Source: Bernardetia sp.
GTDB taxonomy: Bacteria; Bacteroidota; Bacteroidia; Cytophagales; Bernardetiaceae
NCBI GenBank assembly: GCA_020630575.1
Contig: JAHDBD010000018.1
Span: 1 to 64,000, forward strand
DNA: 64,000 nucleotides
Reading direction: 5' to 3'
Part shown: positions 53,580 to 62,990 of the stretch, piece after piece
Numbering within the stretch: position 1 is the stretch's first letter
Layout of the letters: each line of letters opens with the position of its first letter
The notes under the pieces: model-generated
Told to the model about the DNA's origin: nothing
Databases searched by the model: none
Seen by the model: only the letters and a program-made list of their open reading frames with translations
Made by a program: the position numbers and the translations under genes

Positions 53580-53610
53580 AACTATCGTTCACATTCGAAG
53601 TGAACTCTAC

Positions 53611-53657
53611 AAAAAAAGACTTTTCTTTATTTTTATAAATAAAGAAAAGTCTTTTTT
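53611..53657. terminator. Strong bidirectional terminator
   Basis: About 21 bp of stem (AAAAAAGACTTTTCTTTATT and complement) around a short loop between the convergent genes ending at 53579 and 53700. A and T runs flank both sides. A small palindrome GTTCAC/GTGAAC lies at 53587-53605. Confidence 0.85.
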
Positions 53658-53699
53658 GTATAATCTATTTTCCTAAGAATACATTAGGAAAAATTTAAA

Positions 53700-54143
53700 T
53701 TATCTAGGTACAAGAGTAAACTGTACAACTGGCTCTGGTTTGCCATCAGCAGCATCTTCATTGTAACGAATAACAAGCTGAGTAGCTGAAGCACTTACTA
53801 AAGTAGCAGTAGAACCACTAAAAACAATTGAAGTAGGATTCTCATTGTCTGGAGCTAATGTCCAGTCACCAGAAGTGTTTGGTGCAAAGTTATAAGCTAA
53901 ACCACCTTTAGTAATGCTATATGTAGTAGGAGTATCAGCGTTTTGGTTCAATGTAAGTGTAAAGCCATCAATATCCTCAGTAACAGCATCACCATTTACT
54001 GTAAGTGTGCTAATTTTCCAAGATTGAGAGATTTGAGCTACTAAAGATTCTGCATCATCAGTGTCATCACCACAAGTACATTTTACAAGAAACAAAGAAC
54101 AAAATAATACTACTAAAAGAAAAGGGTTACGAAATACGTTCAT
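53700..54143 (-). CDS. Unknown lipocalin-like lipoprotein
   Basis: A 147-residue lipoprotein. The signal has Cys near residue 22 (LVKCTCGDDTDDAE). The remainder (SWKISTLTVNGDAVTEDIDGFTLTLNQNADTPTTYSITKGG) reads as beta strands of a lipocalin-like barrel, as in many small Bacteroidota lipoproteins. Function unknown. It lies alone between two gaps. Confidence 0.75.
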   Translation of the reverse strand: MNVFRNPFLLVVLFCSLFLVKCTCGDDTDDAESLVAQISQSWKISTLTVNGDAVTEDIDGFTLTLNQNADTPTTYSITKGGLAYNFAPNTSGDWTLAPDNENPTSIVFSGSTATLVSASATQLVIRYNEDAADGKPEPVVQFTLVPR

Positions 54144-54368
54144 AAATTCAGGATTTAAAGAGTTGAGATTGAGTTAAAATTTAAAATCAAATTTAAGTTA
54201 AGATTAAAGCAAGGTTTAGTCGTTAATTTTAATTTTCGATTATATATTTTTAATGACAATTTTCATTCAAAATTAATAATCATTAAAGATAATGCGAATT
54301 TTTGAATTTCTAAAAAAAAGAGAGTAAAAAAACAGAAACTTAATACAAAAATACAATTTTTTACAAGT

Positions 54369-55085
54369 TTACAGCTTTAAGTTCTGAATATCAATGATTT
54401 GTGAACAAAAATGATATTCAGATTCTTGATTTGATGCAATAATAAGTGTTTTTTCGCCAAAAATTGTATTTATTTCTTGCAAATACCACTCACTATTTTG
54501 TTTATCAAGGTTAGAAGTAGGCTCATCTAAAAACACTATTTTAGCATCAGAATAGATTGCTAAGGCTAATTTTAGTTTTTGTTTCATTCCTGAAGAGAAA
54601 AAACGAATTGTTTTACTCTTCGTGTTAGAAAAACCTAATTTTTCAATTATTTCTTCTATCTCTATATCAAAAGATTTAAAAGACTGATGAAATTTTAATT
54701 GTTCTAGGAGCGTAAATTCTTCTATCAATTCAGTATAAGGAGCAGCCCAAGAAATATGAGACTGCCAATCTTCTTTTTGGATTGTTTTTTTATCTGTCTT
54801 GGAATCAAAAGAATAAACTAAGTTTCCTTCTGATAAAGGTAAATATCCAACAAGCGTTTTGATAAGAGTTGATTTACCACTCCCATTACTCCCTACGATA
54901 GCTGTAGGTTGTTTGCTGCAAAAATAACAAGAAAGTTTTCGAAAAATCCATTCTCTTTCAAATCTTTTCCCTATATTTTCTGCAGAAATAACAATGGTAT
55001 TTTCTTTTTCTAAGGAAGTAGTCAAAATACTTTTTTTATGATAATTTCTTATAGCCTTCTGCACCTTGTAAAAGATTTCTGACAT
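54369..55085 (-). CDS. ABC transporter ATP-binding protein
   Basis: An ATPase of up to 238 residues with Walker A GSNGSGKST, a Q loop, the signature SSGMKQKLKL, Walker B IVFLDEPTSN and a late His-less switch region ending NQESEYHF. The C-terminus is short. No permease is adjacent. The ATG start gives a 50-bp overlap with the rhodanese gene; a TTG at 55023-55025 would remove it. The ABC class resembles CcmA-like or ABC-2 exporters, but without a partner this stays open. Confidence 0.82.
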   Translation of the reverse strand: MSEIFYKVQKAIRNYHKKSILTTSLEKENTIVISAENIGKRFEREWIFRKLSCYFCSKQPTAIVGSNGSGKSTLIKTLVGYLPLSEGNLVYSFDSKTDKKTIQKEDWQSHISWAAPYTELIEEFTLLEQLKFHQSFKSFDIEIEEIIEKLGFSNTKSKTIRFFSSGMKQKLKLALAIYSDAKIVFLDEPTSNLDKQNSEWYLQEINTIFGEKTLIIASNQESEYHFCSQIIDIQNLKL

Positions 55086-55335
55086 TTTTAAAGCCTTTAG
55101 AAATCAAGAAGTTTTTAGCTGTTGCGCTGCGTCCTCCAGATTTACAATGTACAATGACTTCTTTTTCTTTCCAGTCTTCCAATTCTTCTAAACGTGTAGG
55201 CAGCTCTCCCAAAGGAATAAGTTTGCCATCAAGATTATATTCATCGTATTCAAACTCTTCTCTGACATCTAAAAGCTGTATTTGTTTTCCTTCATCTTTC
55301 AGAGTTTTTAGCTCTTGTGGTGTAATATCGTTCAT
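55036..55335 (-). CDS. Rhodanese-like single-domain protein
   Basis: A 99-residue cytoplasmic rhodanese of the GlpE/PspE type. LLDVREEFEYDEYNLDG and the active-site loop HCKSGGRSA with the catalytic Cys are visible, and the GAEGYKKLS end is typical. It transfers sulfane sulfur between small donors and acceptors. It overlaps the start of the ABC ATPase frame. Confidence 0.92.
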   Translation of the reverse strand: MNDITPQELKTLKDEGKQIQLLDVREEFEYDEYNLDGKLIPLGELPTRLEELEDWKEKEVIVHCKSGGRSATAKNFLISKGFKNVRNLLQGAEGYKKLS

Positions 55336-55484
55336 CTAGTAAAGTAATAATTAGAATTGATTGTATATTACAAAGTTACACAATTTGTATAAAACTTTAT
55401 GTTCTTTAACTCAAAAAAACTGAGCTTTTATTGTTTTGTAATCTTGAATTGATATAAAGTTCATAATTTTGATTAGAATTAGAA

Positions 55485-56276
55485 TCAAAATTCTATCTCA
55501 ATAGGAATATCTTTTCTCATCCATTTATCGCCTTCTTTTTCATAATACGAATAGTCTTTATAAGGAACATAATAGACATTTGATTCAAATGAAATTAGTT
55601 TGAAATAAGATTGATATTTAATTTGGTTAGAGTTTTTATAAACTCAATAAGAATACGAATTTGATTGAACAACTAATTGATTATCAGTTACTAAATTGGA
55701 ATAATCAAGATAAACAGGAAGTTTAGCCTCAATATTAAGTTTAGAGAAAGCATACAATAAATGTGTATTAAAATTTACTTTTGAAATGTAAAATTCTTCT
55801 TCTCCTTTCATTTTTAAATATTCATATTTATAACTTGTTGCTTCTAATGTAGAAAAAGAATCTTTTTGATTTAGCTTTTTAATTTCTACAAGTTGATTTT
55901 CGATACAAGGCGTTTTATTCTTAGAGTCAGTTTGAGAAATTTCTATTTTATGACGAATTACCTTTTTCTCGCCTTCTGCATCTTGATAAAACTGAAAATA
56001 TGTACCATCAGGATTTGCTAAAATACAGTCTGTCATTTCATCAGTAGTTTCTTCTTCTGTATTCCAACTCTGTTTTGTAAAAAGCATTCTTCCTGTTTTC
56101 GGATTGACATAAATCCAAAACTCTCCTTTTTTCCCTTCTACTGTTTTATACTCATAAATTAAGGCATCACTAAAATATAGTTCTGTTTTTGTATCTTTAA
56201 TAGGTGTTTGTACATCTTGTGGAAATCCTGTATAAGCAAAACATAAAAAAATAAGACTACAGAAAATAAATTTCAT
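55485..56276 (-). pseudogene. Exported protein gene with an in-frame TGA stop
   Basis: The frame starts at MKFIFCSLIFLCFAYTGFPQ (signal peptide), runs for 210 residues and meets TGA at 55644-55646. The same frame then stays open for another 52 codons (55488-55643) with ordinary protein-like composition (for example SYFKLISFES, NVYYVPYKDYSYYEKEG) to a TGA at 55485-55487. The simplest reading is a nonsense change (for example TGG to TGA) in a 263-residue gene. A truncated but working 210-residue product is also possible. The family is unknown; the protein is mixed beta and charged. Confidence 0.6.
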
Positions 56277-56304
56277 AATTGGTAAAAAGTTAAAGTTTGA
56301 ATCG

Positions 56305-56340
56305 AAAAAACCGTCGTAAAAGCGATTACTTTACCGACGG
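56305..56340 (-). terminator. Terminator downstream of the lipoprotein gene at 56373
   Basis: CCGTCG (56311-56316) and CGACGG (56335-56340) with inner AAA/TTT pairs, followed on the minus strand by six T. Confidence 0.65.
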
Positions 56341-56372
56341 CTTTATTAAAAAATAAAATGATATTAAAAAAC

Positions 56373-57053
56373 TTAGAAAATTTCGTCTTTCTTTACTCCC
56401 ATAAATGTCATAACAGGATATTTGCAAGTTATTGTACCTTTTATTGGAACTAGATTTTTTCCTTCATGGGTTTCGGCTGTATTAGGTCCTCCCATTGCAT
56501 CTATTTCAAATTTTACTTCTTCATCAGAAAAAGAAAGAACTTTAAGAGTTCCTGTTTTTACTACAATTATTTGCATACCCATTGGATTAGTATCAGTAGC
56601 TTTACCAGTAGTTATAATTTGTAGTGTTGGACTGACTTTATCATCTTTTCCAACATCTTCAAAATTAATTACCATTGAGGTTTTAAGTTGACTTTTATTT
56701 CCAGAAATGCCAAACTGTAAACCACTTTCTTTTTCATCTTGTGTTTGCATGGATAACATAGTGGCTATTACAACTTTTTCGCTTTCCTTACCACCTCCAG
56801 AAGCAATTTGAAAAACAGGTTGATTGATTTTACTATTCAGATGCTTTCCATCTATAGTCAAGTCTACTTGACCTGTAGCTTTTTCTGTATCTGATATATT
56901 AGAGGTTTCTACATCTGTTCCTATCATTGCACCCGTAATTTCTTCTGCAATAGTTTCATTGATTTTGTCTTCTACATACTTTTTAGGATTGCAAGAAACT
57001 AAAGTAAGAATGAAAAATGATAAAACAGGATATACTAAAAATTGAGTTTTCAT
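56373..57053 (-). CDS. Unknown lipoprotein
   Basis: A 226-residue lipoprotein (signal with Cys at about 21: LTLVSCNPKKY). A helical N-terminal stretch is followed by beta-rich sequence with repeats such as LTIDGKHLNSKI, GQVDLTIDG and FEIDAMGG. The family is not recognised; the shape fits a small periplasmic binding or barrel-like domain. It lies in a run of minus-strand envelope genes (53.7-58.8 kb) that may share a theme. Confidence 0.75.
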   Translation of the reverse strand: MKTQFLVYPVLSFFILTLVSCNPKKYVEDKINETIAEEITGAMIGTDVETSNISDTEKATGQVDLTIDGKHLNSKINQPVFQIASGGGKESEKVVIATMLSMQTQDEKESGLQFGISGNKSQLKTSMVINFEDVGKDDKVSPTLQIITTGKATDTNPMGMQIIVVKTGTLKVLSFSDEEVKFEIDAMGGPNTAETHEGKNLVPIKGTITCKYPVMTFMGVKKDEIF

Positions 57054-57226
57054 TTGAATATTTTTTTAAATTAATAAGTAGTTTATATTTGGTTACTAAT
57101 TCTGAGGAGTGTCTGTGAAAAAAAGTGAGCTAAAGCAAAGCCTAAGCCCACTTTGATACAAACTACTCTATCAGAAAGAGATAAATTTGGTTTTTTATTT
57201 TTACTATTTTTAGAGAAATACCAATT

Positions 57227-58222
57227 TTAGTTTCCACCTTTCATAAGTCCAGACATATCCATAACCTTATAGCTACTCATATTAATTGTGGAGTTTTGGT
57301 TTTCATTTACCTCTGTAACAGTCATTTTCATTTTTTCACCTGTTTTTTTATCTATTGACTCCATTTCCATCGTAAACTCTAATGGAACAGCCATAAGTTG
57401 GTTTTTATCTTTTTTATTTTGAATCATCATTCCTGCAAAGGCTTTGAATTGAGATAATTTAACTTGTTTGGTTGTCCAAGAAGTAGATTTCATATCATTA
57501 CTTTCCATAATGGTTTCCGAACATGTATAACCCAAAATGTTTTTTGTACGTCCTGTACGAGTAATTTTGACATCTTTCATTGCCTGATCAGGATTTTGTT
57601 CTTGTTCTTGTGCCTGCTCATAATTTTCAATATTTGGCATTTTCATCGCAACAGCTTGTTTTTGGTCTTCCATAATTGTTATCATAGCTTGCTGCGAACC
57701 ATCAACGATTATTTTTGATTCTAAAGATTTGATTTTTCCATCTTTAGTCGATTCCATCACTTCCATTGCCATATAATTAGGGTCAGCAGAGTTGTAGTAG
57801 CGTATAAACATATCACCATCTTCTTTTCCACTCTTTTTGTACATCTGCATACGCATCATAAAATTAGAATTGAAATTATAGCTTGATTTTATATCTATTT
57901 TTTCTCCATTTCCTCCTCCAAGAAGATTATCCAAAAATCCTGAACCCGTATTATTTTGTGTTTCGGTGGATTGATTCGAATTGTTTTCAGAGTTATTGTC
58001 GTTCTTTTCTTCTTTTTTCTTCTTCTTCTTGCGTTTGAAAAGTCCTTCAAGTGCATCCAAACCTTCATCAAGTTTATTATCGATTTTGTTATCGATGCGA
58101 TTATTTGTTTTGTTTTTTGCTTTTTCTTTTGTCTTTTCTACTGTTTGGTTTTGTGCCATTGCTTCAAGTGTAGAAAATGAAAAAATAAGGCTTACAATTC
58201 CAATTAAAAAATAAGTTTTCAT
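57227..58222 (-). CDS. DUF4412-type exported protein
   Basis: A 331-residue exported protein. Signal peptide (about 1-23, ending AMAQ), then a long basic and Asn-rich, low-complexity stretch (about 30-95, with KRKKKKKKEEKNDNNSENNSN). The C-terminal half matches DUF4412: a beta-rich domain with KILGYTCSETIMES and SWTTKQVKLSQFKAFAGMM. DUF4412 proteins are common, periplasmic and poorly studied in Bacteroidota. A strong 5' leader is not visible. Confidence 0.8.
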   Translation of the reverse strand: MKTYFLIGIVSLIFSFSTLEAMAQNQTVEKTKEKAKNKTNNRIDNKIDNKLDEGLDALEGLFKRKKKKKKEEKNDNNSENNSNQSTETQNNTGSGFLDNLLGGGNGEKIDIKSSYNFNSNFMMRMQMYKKSGKEDGDMFIRYYNSADPNYMAMEVMESTKDGKIKSLESKIIVDGSQQAMITIMEDQKQAVAMKMPNIENYEQAQEQEQNPDQAMKDVKITRTGRTKNILGYTCSETIMESNDMKSTSWTTKQVKLSQFKAFAGMMIQNKKDKNQLMAVPLEFTMEMESIDKKTGEKMKMTVTEVNENQNSTINMSSYKVMDMSGLMKGGN

Positions 58223-58423
58223 GTTTAGTTTGATTAAATTGATTAGAGTAGTAGTGATTTAAAATAAAAGTGAAAACAATAATTAAACTCAGATAAATAC
58301 TTAGTCAATTAGTGCCTTCACTACTACATACAAAAAACAACGTACAAACTAGCTCACAAAAACTTAAAAAAGTTTTATTTTTTAGAAATCAGTCTTTTGA
58401 AATAAAAATTCATTCTAATCAAA

Positions 58424-58840
58424 TCAATACTTCTCAAAATAAAGTGTATCAAATTCTATAAGTAGACTATCTCTTCGTTGTAAAATCAATTCTTCTAAAT
58501 TCAACTCTAATACTTTGAATTTCAAAGTATCTTCTTTTCTTGAAGGATTAGAATAAGGTAAAAGCAAAATAGAATCTTCAAAAATCCAGTTTCTGTACGT
58601 TGTTCCTCCATATTGGGTGGCTTGGCGAAACAAAAAAGCTGTATCTTCTACATTTAATGTTACAGGAAATTTTTTTATAACAGAATCAGCTACTCCACGT
58701 TTACCTGTTAGGCGAAAAAGTTTCCAACTTCCTTCAAATTTTTTAGCAAATTCATTCTTCATTTTTTCAGAGTTGTTCTGACACGAAAATAAAAAGAATG
58801 ATAAAATAGCAAGAAGTAAAAATGATTTTATAGTTTTCAT
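58424..58840 (-). CDS. Unknown lipocalin-like lipoprotein
   Basis: A 138-residue lipoprotein (signal, Cys near residue 20 in LFSCQNNSE). EGSWKLFRLTGKRG starts a lipocalin-like barrel. The remainder is beta-rich. The gene resembles the small lipoprotein family also seen at 53700-54143 by length and layout only. Function unknown. Confidence 0.75.
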   Translation of the reverse strand: MKTIKSFLLLAILSFFLFSCQNNSEKMKNEFAKKFEGSWKLFRLTGKRGVADSVIKKFPVTLNVEDTAFLFRQATQYGGTTYRNWIFEDSILLLPYSNPSRKEDTLKFKVLELNLEELILQRRDSLLIEFDTLYFEKY

Positions 58841-59076
58841 TTCAATAATGATTTTTTGGCAAATAATTTAGGTTTCAAATATCGCAATTTAAAGTTTCCT
58901 ATTCTATAAAGGAGAATAAACAAAGGCTAAAAGCTCAATAGACAATAATTTATTTTTATCGAAAAAAAATTGTTTCTAAAGAATAAGATTTGTATTTTTT
59001 GGAATAAAAAAATGAAGTAACTTTAAGCCAAAATATATAAATACAAATTCAAACACACCTAACCCACACGTTCGAT

Positions 59077-60513
59077 ATGACAGATAAAGATAGAGAACAT
59101 TTAGAACAAGGCGCAAAATTCTATAAGGATGTTGTTGGCTCTCTAAATAACGCTGCAGCACTAACAAAGCATCCAAAAGGATTGCTTGAACAAATTATTG
59201 TTCCAAATAGTGTATATGAAATGAGTTTTCCACTTCATTTAGATAATGGAGACTATCAAGTAATTAAGGCTTGGAGAGTTCAGCATTCTCATCACAAACT
59301 TCCTGTAAAAGGAGGTATTCGTTTTGCCGAAGCTGTAAACGCAGACGAAGTAAAAGCACTTGCAACACTTATGTCTTTTAAGTGTGCACTCGTAAATGTT
59401 CCTTTTGGTGGAGCTAAAGGAGGAGTAAAAATCAATCCTAAAAAATATACTGCTCGCCAACTAGAAACAATTACACGCCGTTATACAACAGAGCTTGTAA
59501 AAAAAGAAATGATAGGGCCTTCTATTGACGTTCCTGCACCAGATTACGGAACAGGCGCAAGAGAAATGGCTTGGATTGCAGATACGTATGCACTTCTTCG
59601 CCCAGGTATCAATGCTCTTGGTTGTGTAACAGGCAAGCCTCTTTCTATGCACGGAATTCGTGGACGTACTGAAGCAACAGGTTTAGGAGTAATTTATGGT
59701 ATTCGTGAAGCCATGAGTATTGCTGAGGATATGAAGGATTTAGGTTTAGAACCAGGATTAGCAGGAAAAACAGTTATCGTACAAGGTTTTGGTAATGTTG
59801 GTTATCATGCAGCACTTTATGCACAACAAGAAGGTGCAATCATAGTCGGAATTGCTGAGTACGAAGGTGGAGTATATAACAAAGATGGTTTTGATGTGGA
59901 AGATTTATTCCGTCATCGTAAAGAAACAGGTTCGCTTATGGGTTATCCAAAAGCACAAGAAGTCAAACCAAGCAATCAACTTATGGAATTTGAATGTGAC
60001 GTTTTGATTCCTGCTGCATTAGAAAACCAAATCACAGAAGAAAATGCCCCAAGAATAAAAGCAAAGATAATTGGAGAAGGTGCAAATGGTCCTATTACTA
60101 GAGAGGCAGAAGCAATTTTATTAGCTAAAGGCAAAATGATTTTACCTGATTTTTATTTAAATGCTGGTGGTGTTACTGTTTCTTATTTGGAATGGCTAAA
60201 AAATCTTTCTCGTGTTTCTTTTGGTAAAATTACTAAGCGTTATGACCAAATGGAAAATACTCGTATCGTTCAAGCGATTGAAGCTGCGACAGGAAAAGGA
60301 GTTGGTGATGATCTTCGTAAAATGATTATGCGTGGTGCTGATGAGCGTGATTTAGTAAACTCTGCATTAGAGGAAACCATGATTACTTCATACCATCAAG
60401 TAAGAGAAACATTCAAAAATTATAAAGATGTAAAGAGTTTGCGTAATGCAGCCTTTATTACTTCGATTGACAAAATTGCAATCGCTTATATGGAATCTGG
60501 AATTTTTCCTTGA
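59077..60513 (+). CDS. gdhA: Glutamate dehydrogenase (Glu/Leu/Phe/Val family)
   Basis: A 478-residue cytoplasmic enzyme converting glutamate and 2-oxoglutarate with NAD(P). Family motifs are KGGIRF, FKCALVNVPFGGAKGGVKINP with the catalytic Lys, and PAPDYGTGAREMAWI. The Rossmann fold is GKTVIVQGFGNVGYHAA. The C-terminal GEGANGPIT and DFYLNAGGVTVSYLEW also fit. It lies just left of the oriC candidate and has a hairpin terminator downstream. Leucine dehydrogenase is the nearest alternative but length and motifs favour Gdh. Confidence 0.94.
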   Translation: MTDKDREHLEQGAKFYKDVVGSLNNAAALTKHPKGLLEQIIVPNSVYEMSFPLHLDNGDYQVIKAWRVQHSHHKLPVKGGIRFAEAVNADEVKALATLMSFKCALVNVPFGGAKGGVKINPKKYTARQLETITRRYTTELVKKEMIGPSIDVPAPDYGTGAREMAWIADTYALLRPGINALGCVTGKPLSMHGIRGRTEATGLGVIYGIREAMSIAEDMKDLGLEPGLAGKTVIVQGFGNVGYHAALYAQQEGAIIVGIAEYEGGVYNKDGFDVEDLFRHRKETGSLMGYPKAQEVKPSNQLMEFECDVLIPAALENQITEENAPRIKAKIIGEGANGPITREAEAILLAKGKMILPDFYLNAGGVTVSYLEWLKNLSRVSFGKITKRYDQMENTRIVQAIEAATGKGVGDDLRKMIMRGADERDLVNSALEETMITSYHQVRETFKNYKDVKSLRNAAFITSIDKIAIAYMESGIFP

Positions 60514-60593
60514 TTTGACCAAAATAATAAAATTAGAAAACAACTCATACTTTGCAATTCAAAGTGTAGGATTATTTTTTATAGAATTTATAC

Positions 60594-60627
60594 AAAACCA
60601 TTTCTTCTTAGGAGGAAATGGTTTTTT
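60594..60627 (+). terminator. Terminator of gdhA
   Basis: AAAACCATTTC (60594-60604) pairs with GAAATGGTTTT, with a six-T run after it. It separates gdhA from the DnaA-box region. Confidence 0.75.
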
Positions 60628-60659
60628 GTTTGGTTTTACCTCCAAAAACCAAATTTTAT

Positions 60660-61300
60660 TCACATTTTTTAGAGTTATCCACATTTTGAATAAAGTTATC
60701 CACATTGTTAGCCTTATTTTCTCCTTTTTTCTGATTTAACACGTTATTAACATTAGAAATCCAAACTTTATTCGATATTTTTTAGAGTTATCCACATTTT
60801 AACAAAAGTTATTCACATTTTGAAATATATTTTTAGTTTTTTTCACTTGTAATTTTTAAAAACTAATCTTATTTGCAGACTTATCAACATATCCACAATA
60901 AAATGTGGATAACTTCTTTGTTTTCAACACTTTCAACTCCTTTTTTCTTGTAAAAACGAAAGTTATTCACTTTTTCCACACTTATACACAATTTGTGTGA
61001 ATATCTGTGCATAACTCGCATATCGATTGTGTGTAACTCATGTTAAGAAGTAGTTACTAACAGGTGTTGATAACGTTACCAACAGCAAGTTTATGGTTAT
61101 CAACAGGTTATCCACAATGTGTATAAAAAGTGCTTATCAAATGTTGATACTGTGGATAAACTACATAAAAATCTGAATATCAATAAATTAACAAGTTGAT
61201 AACTTTTAAAAAAGTGTGGATAACCTCTATTTTTCTGTGGATAACGTGTTGATAACTAGACTTATCCACTTATCAACACTATAATAGTAATAGTAAGGGG
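60660..61300. other. Candidate chromosomal origin oriC: DnaA-box cluster with DnaA-trio
   Basis: Perfect DnaA boxes TTATNCACA occur on the plus strand at 60675, 60696, 60788, 60809, 60982 and 61108, and on the minus strand at 60904, 61006, 61118, 61151, 61215 and 61236. TTATCAACA variants occur at 60881, 61065 (minus), 61097, 61247 (minus) and 61270. The last is followed after three bases by TAATAGTAATAGTAA (61282-61296), a DnaA-trio run, and then by A/T-rich DNA fit for unwinding. No coding frame fills the gap 60514-61486. The set strongly suggests the replication origin, though a plasmid-like or secondary origin is possible. Confidence 0.85.
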
Positions 61301-61486
61301 TTTTTAAAAAAAGAATTTCTTATTAATTAGTGTGTGAATAAGTTTTGAAATTGAGAAGAAAAATTTTTTTTTGAGTTGGATTTGAAAATTACTTCACTTT
61401 TTATTTCTGATGTAATTGCAGCAACTTGTATTCGAATTTCGTGAAGAAAGGAATAAATGTTATCGAACCTTAAACTTAATTCTATT

Positions 61487-61960
61487 ATGTCCTACAAAAT
61501 AATTCTGAATATTTTGATTCTATTTTTATGTACAAGTTGTTGTGCTTGTGGAGATGAATGTTGGGAAACGACAGAGGCTTTTTATCTCAGACCAATAGAT
61601 AAAATAACAGGAGAAAATATTTTAATTAAATATGATACACTTATAGGAGATTTTTATTTAACTGATAGTTTTAATAATAAGGTAAATGCAACAGTAAGAG
61701 AAACAACTTGGTATGATAATCCTCCTTATTTAATTGTAGGAGTTGATGAAGAAGGGTATATTACTGATAAGCTATTTAAACTATGGATTAAAGATATGTA
61801 TATAGGAAGTTTTGTTTTGAAAACCCAAAAAACGAAAGCAAATATCACATCTTGTTGTTCATATTACAAAATAAATGAGTTGAAATTTATAGAATCTACT
61901 ATTAGTTTAACTAAACAACCACAAGAAGAAAAACAACCTTTTTACGAAATAAAATTTTAA
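61487..61960 (+). CDS. Unknown lipoprotein right of the oriC candidate
   Basis: A 157-residue protein starting MSYKIILNILILFLCTSCCACG; an upstream in-frame ATG at 61457 is less likely. The lipoprotein signal has Cys near 18-21. The rest is beta-rich (YLRPIDKITGENILIKYDTLIGDFYLTDS) with a Cys pair further on (ITSCCSYY). The family is not recognised. It follows directly after the A/T-rich side of the origin. Confidence 0.7.
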   Translation: MSYKIILNILILFLCTSCCACGDECWETTEAFYLRPIDKITGENILIKYDTLIGDFYLTDSFNNKVNATVRETTWYDNPPYLIVGVDEEGYITDKLFKLWIKDMYIGSFVLKTQKTKANITSCCSYYKINELKFIESTISLTKQPQEEKQPFYEIKF

Positions 61961-62161
61961 AAAAGTTCCATTTAAGTCAAAAAAAAATGTATTCAGAATT
62001 GATACAAATAAGATGATAATAGATAAATAACTGATAATTATGGAATTAATAAATATATAGTTGGGTTAAGAGGTAGTTAATTTAATCTAAAACCTTCAAA
62101 AAAATAGGAAGGAATAAAATTAGCTTTTAATTAAATCCTATCAATCTTAACTACTATTATT

Positions 62162-62515
62162 ATGACTGCTTTATTTACCAAAAATCAGAAAATCCAAAAT
62201 CAACCTAAATTCAGAACCACAAAAGAAGTTCTTGAAAATCTTTACTTCCAAAAAGCAAAGCACGAAAAACACTTCTTTGATTTTGAAAAGGAATTAGAAG
62301 GAATCCAGTTACGTATTTTGGAAATCAGAAATCATCAGAATCATCACAAAGAGAAAATTTTTGCTTTAGACAAAGAAATCCAAAAGCATAGCAAGAAGCC
62401 AAAGCCAGCAAAACAGAAATACAATTACACTAGCTTCTATGTTTTTGCAGGACTTTTAATCGCTATTTTTATAGCAGCTTTATATTTTCTTTTTACACAA
62501 TTTATTGCAATCTAA
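62162..62515 (+). CDS. Small coiled-coil protein with C-terminal membrane anchor
   Basis: A 117-residue protein. A charged helical part (about 20-90, with KEVLENLYFQKAKHEKHFFDFEKELEGIQLRILEIRNHQNHHKEK) is followed by a single TM segment (about 92-113: FYVFAGLLIAIFIAALYFLF). The layout is that of a tail-anchored cytoplasmic coiled coil. Function unknown; its place next to the origin is notable but could be chance. A terminator follows. Confidence 0.65.
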   Translation: MTALFTKNQKIQNQPKFRTTKEVLENLYFQKAKHEKHFFDFEKELEGIQLRILEIRNHQNHHKEKIFALDKEIQKHSKKPKPAKQKYNYTSFYVFAGLLIAIFIAALYFLFTQFIAI

Positions 62516-62537
62516 ATTGTTAATTTTATAAATAATT

Positions 62538-62585
62538 AAAGCCTTATTCAATCCGTATATTTCGGTTTTGAATAAGGCTTTTTTT
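62538..62585 (+). terminator. Terminator of the coiled-coil gene
   Basis: AAAGCCTTATTCAA (62538-62551) pairs with TTGAATAAGGCTTT (62568-62581), followed by a T run. A further DnaA box TTATCCACA lies just after it at 62599-62607. Confidence 0.8.
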
Positions 62586-62990
62586 GATATATAAAAAGTT
62601 ATCCACAAAATTTAATATTAAATTTTTAGATGCTCTTTGTCTTTGCAAATCTAAAATCGTAAATTAATATTTATCAGAAATTTGTAACAGAAGTCTATTT
62701 TTATTGGGAAAATTTCACTAAAAACAATTTATTATTCGTTGCTTTTATAAAGACCGATACAAAAATCTCTTCCTAACAAAAATATTTTTTCTTCGTTACC
62801 AACAAAGTAATCTTTCTTAGATTGAATCTAAATAATTCAGTTCTGAAATAAGATGTGTATTTTTGTACCAAAATCCGATAGCGTATTTTTAAATTGATAA
62901 CTCATTCAGAATCAGTTAGAAAAATAAGTTTAAAAGAAACTAGAAAATACGTTCTCCCTCAAAATTAATTTATTTCAAAAAAATATATAT
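62586..62990. other. Intergenic region upstream of nrdA
   Basis: A 405-bp A/T-rich gap. One DnaA box (62599-62607) is isolated from the oriC cluster. TATTTTTG (62858-62865) fits a Bacteroidota -7 element, but no good -33 element lies at the right distance. It should hold the nrdA promoter. An NrdR box pair was not found by eye. Confidence 0.4.

Noticed and set aside
55644..55646. Selenocysteine codon
   Set aside because: No supporting hairpin or selenoprotein family is apparent; a nonsense change is simpler.
62599..62607. Second oriC at the isolated DnaA box
   Set aside because: A single box without cluster or trio; more likely a regulatory site or chance.
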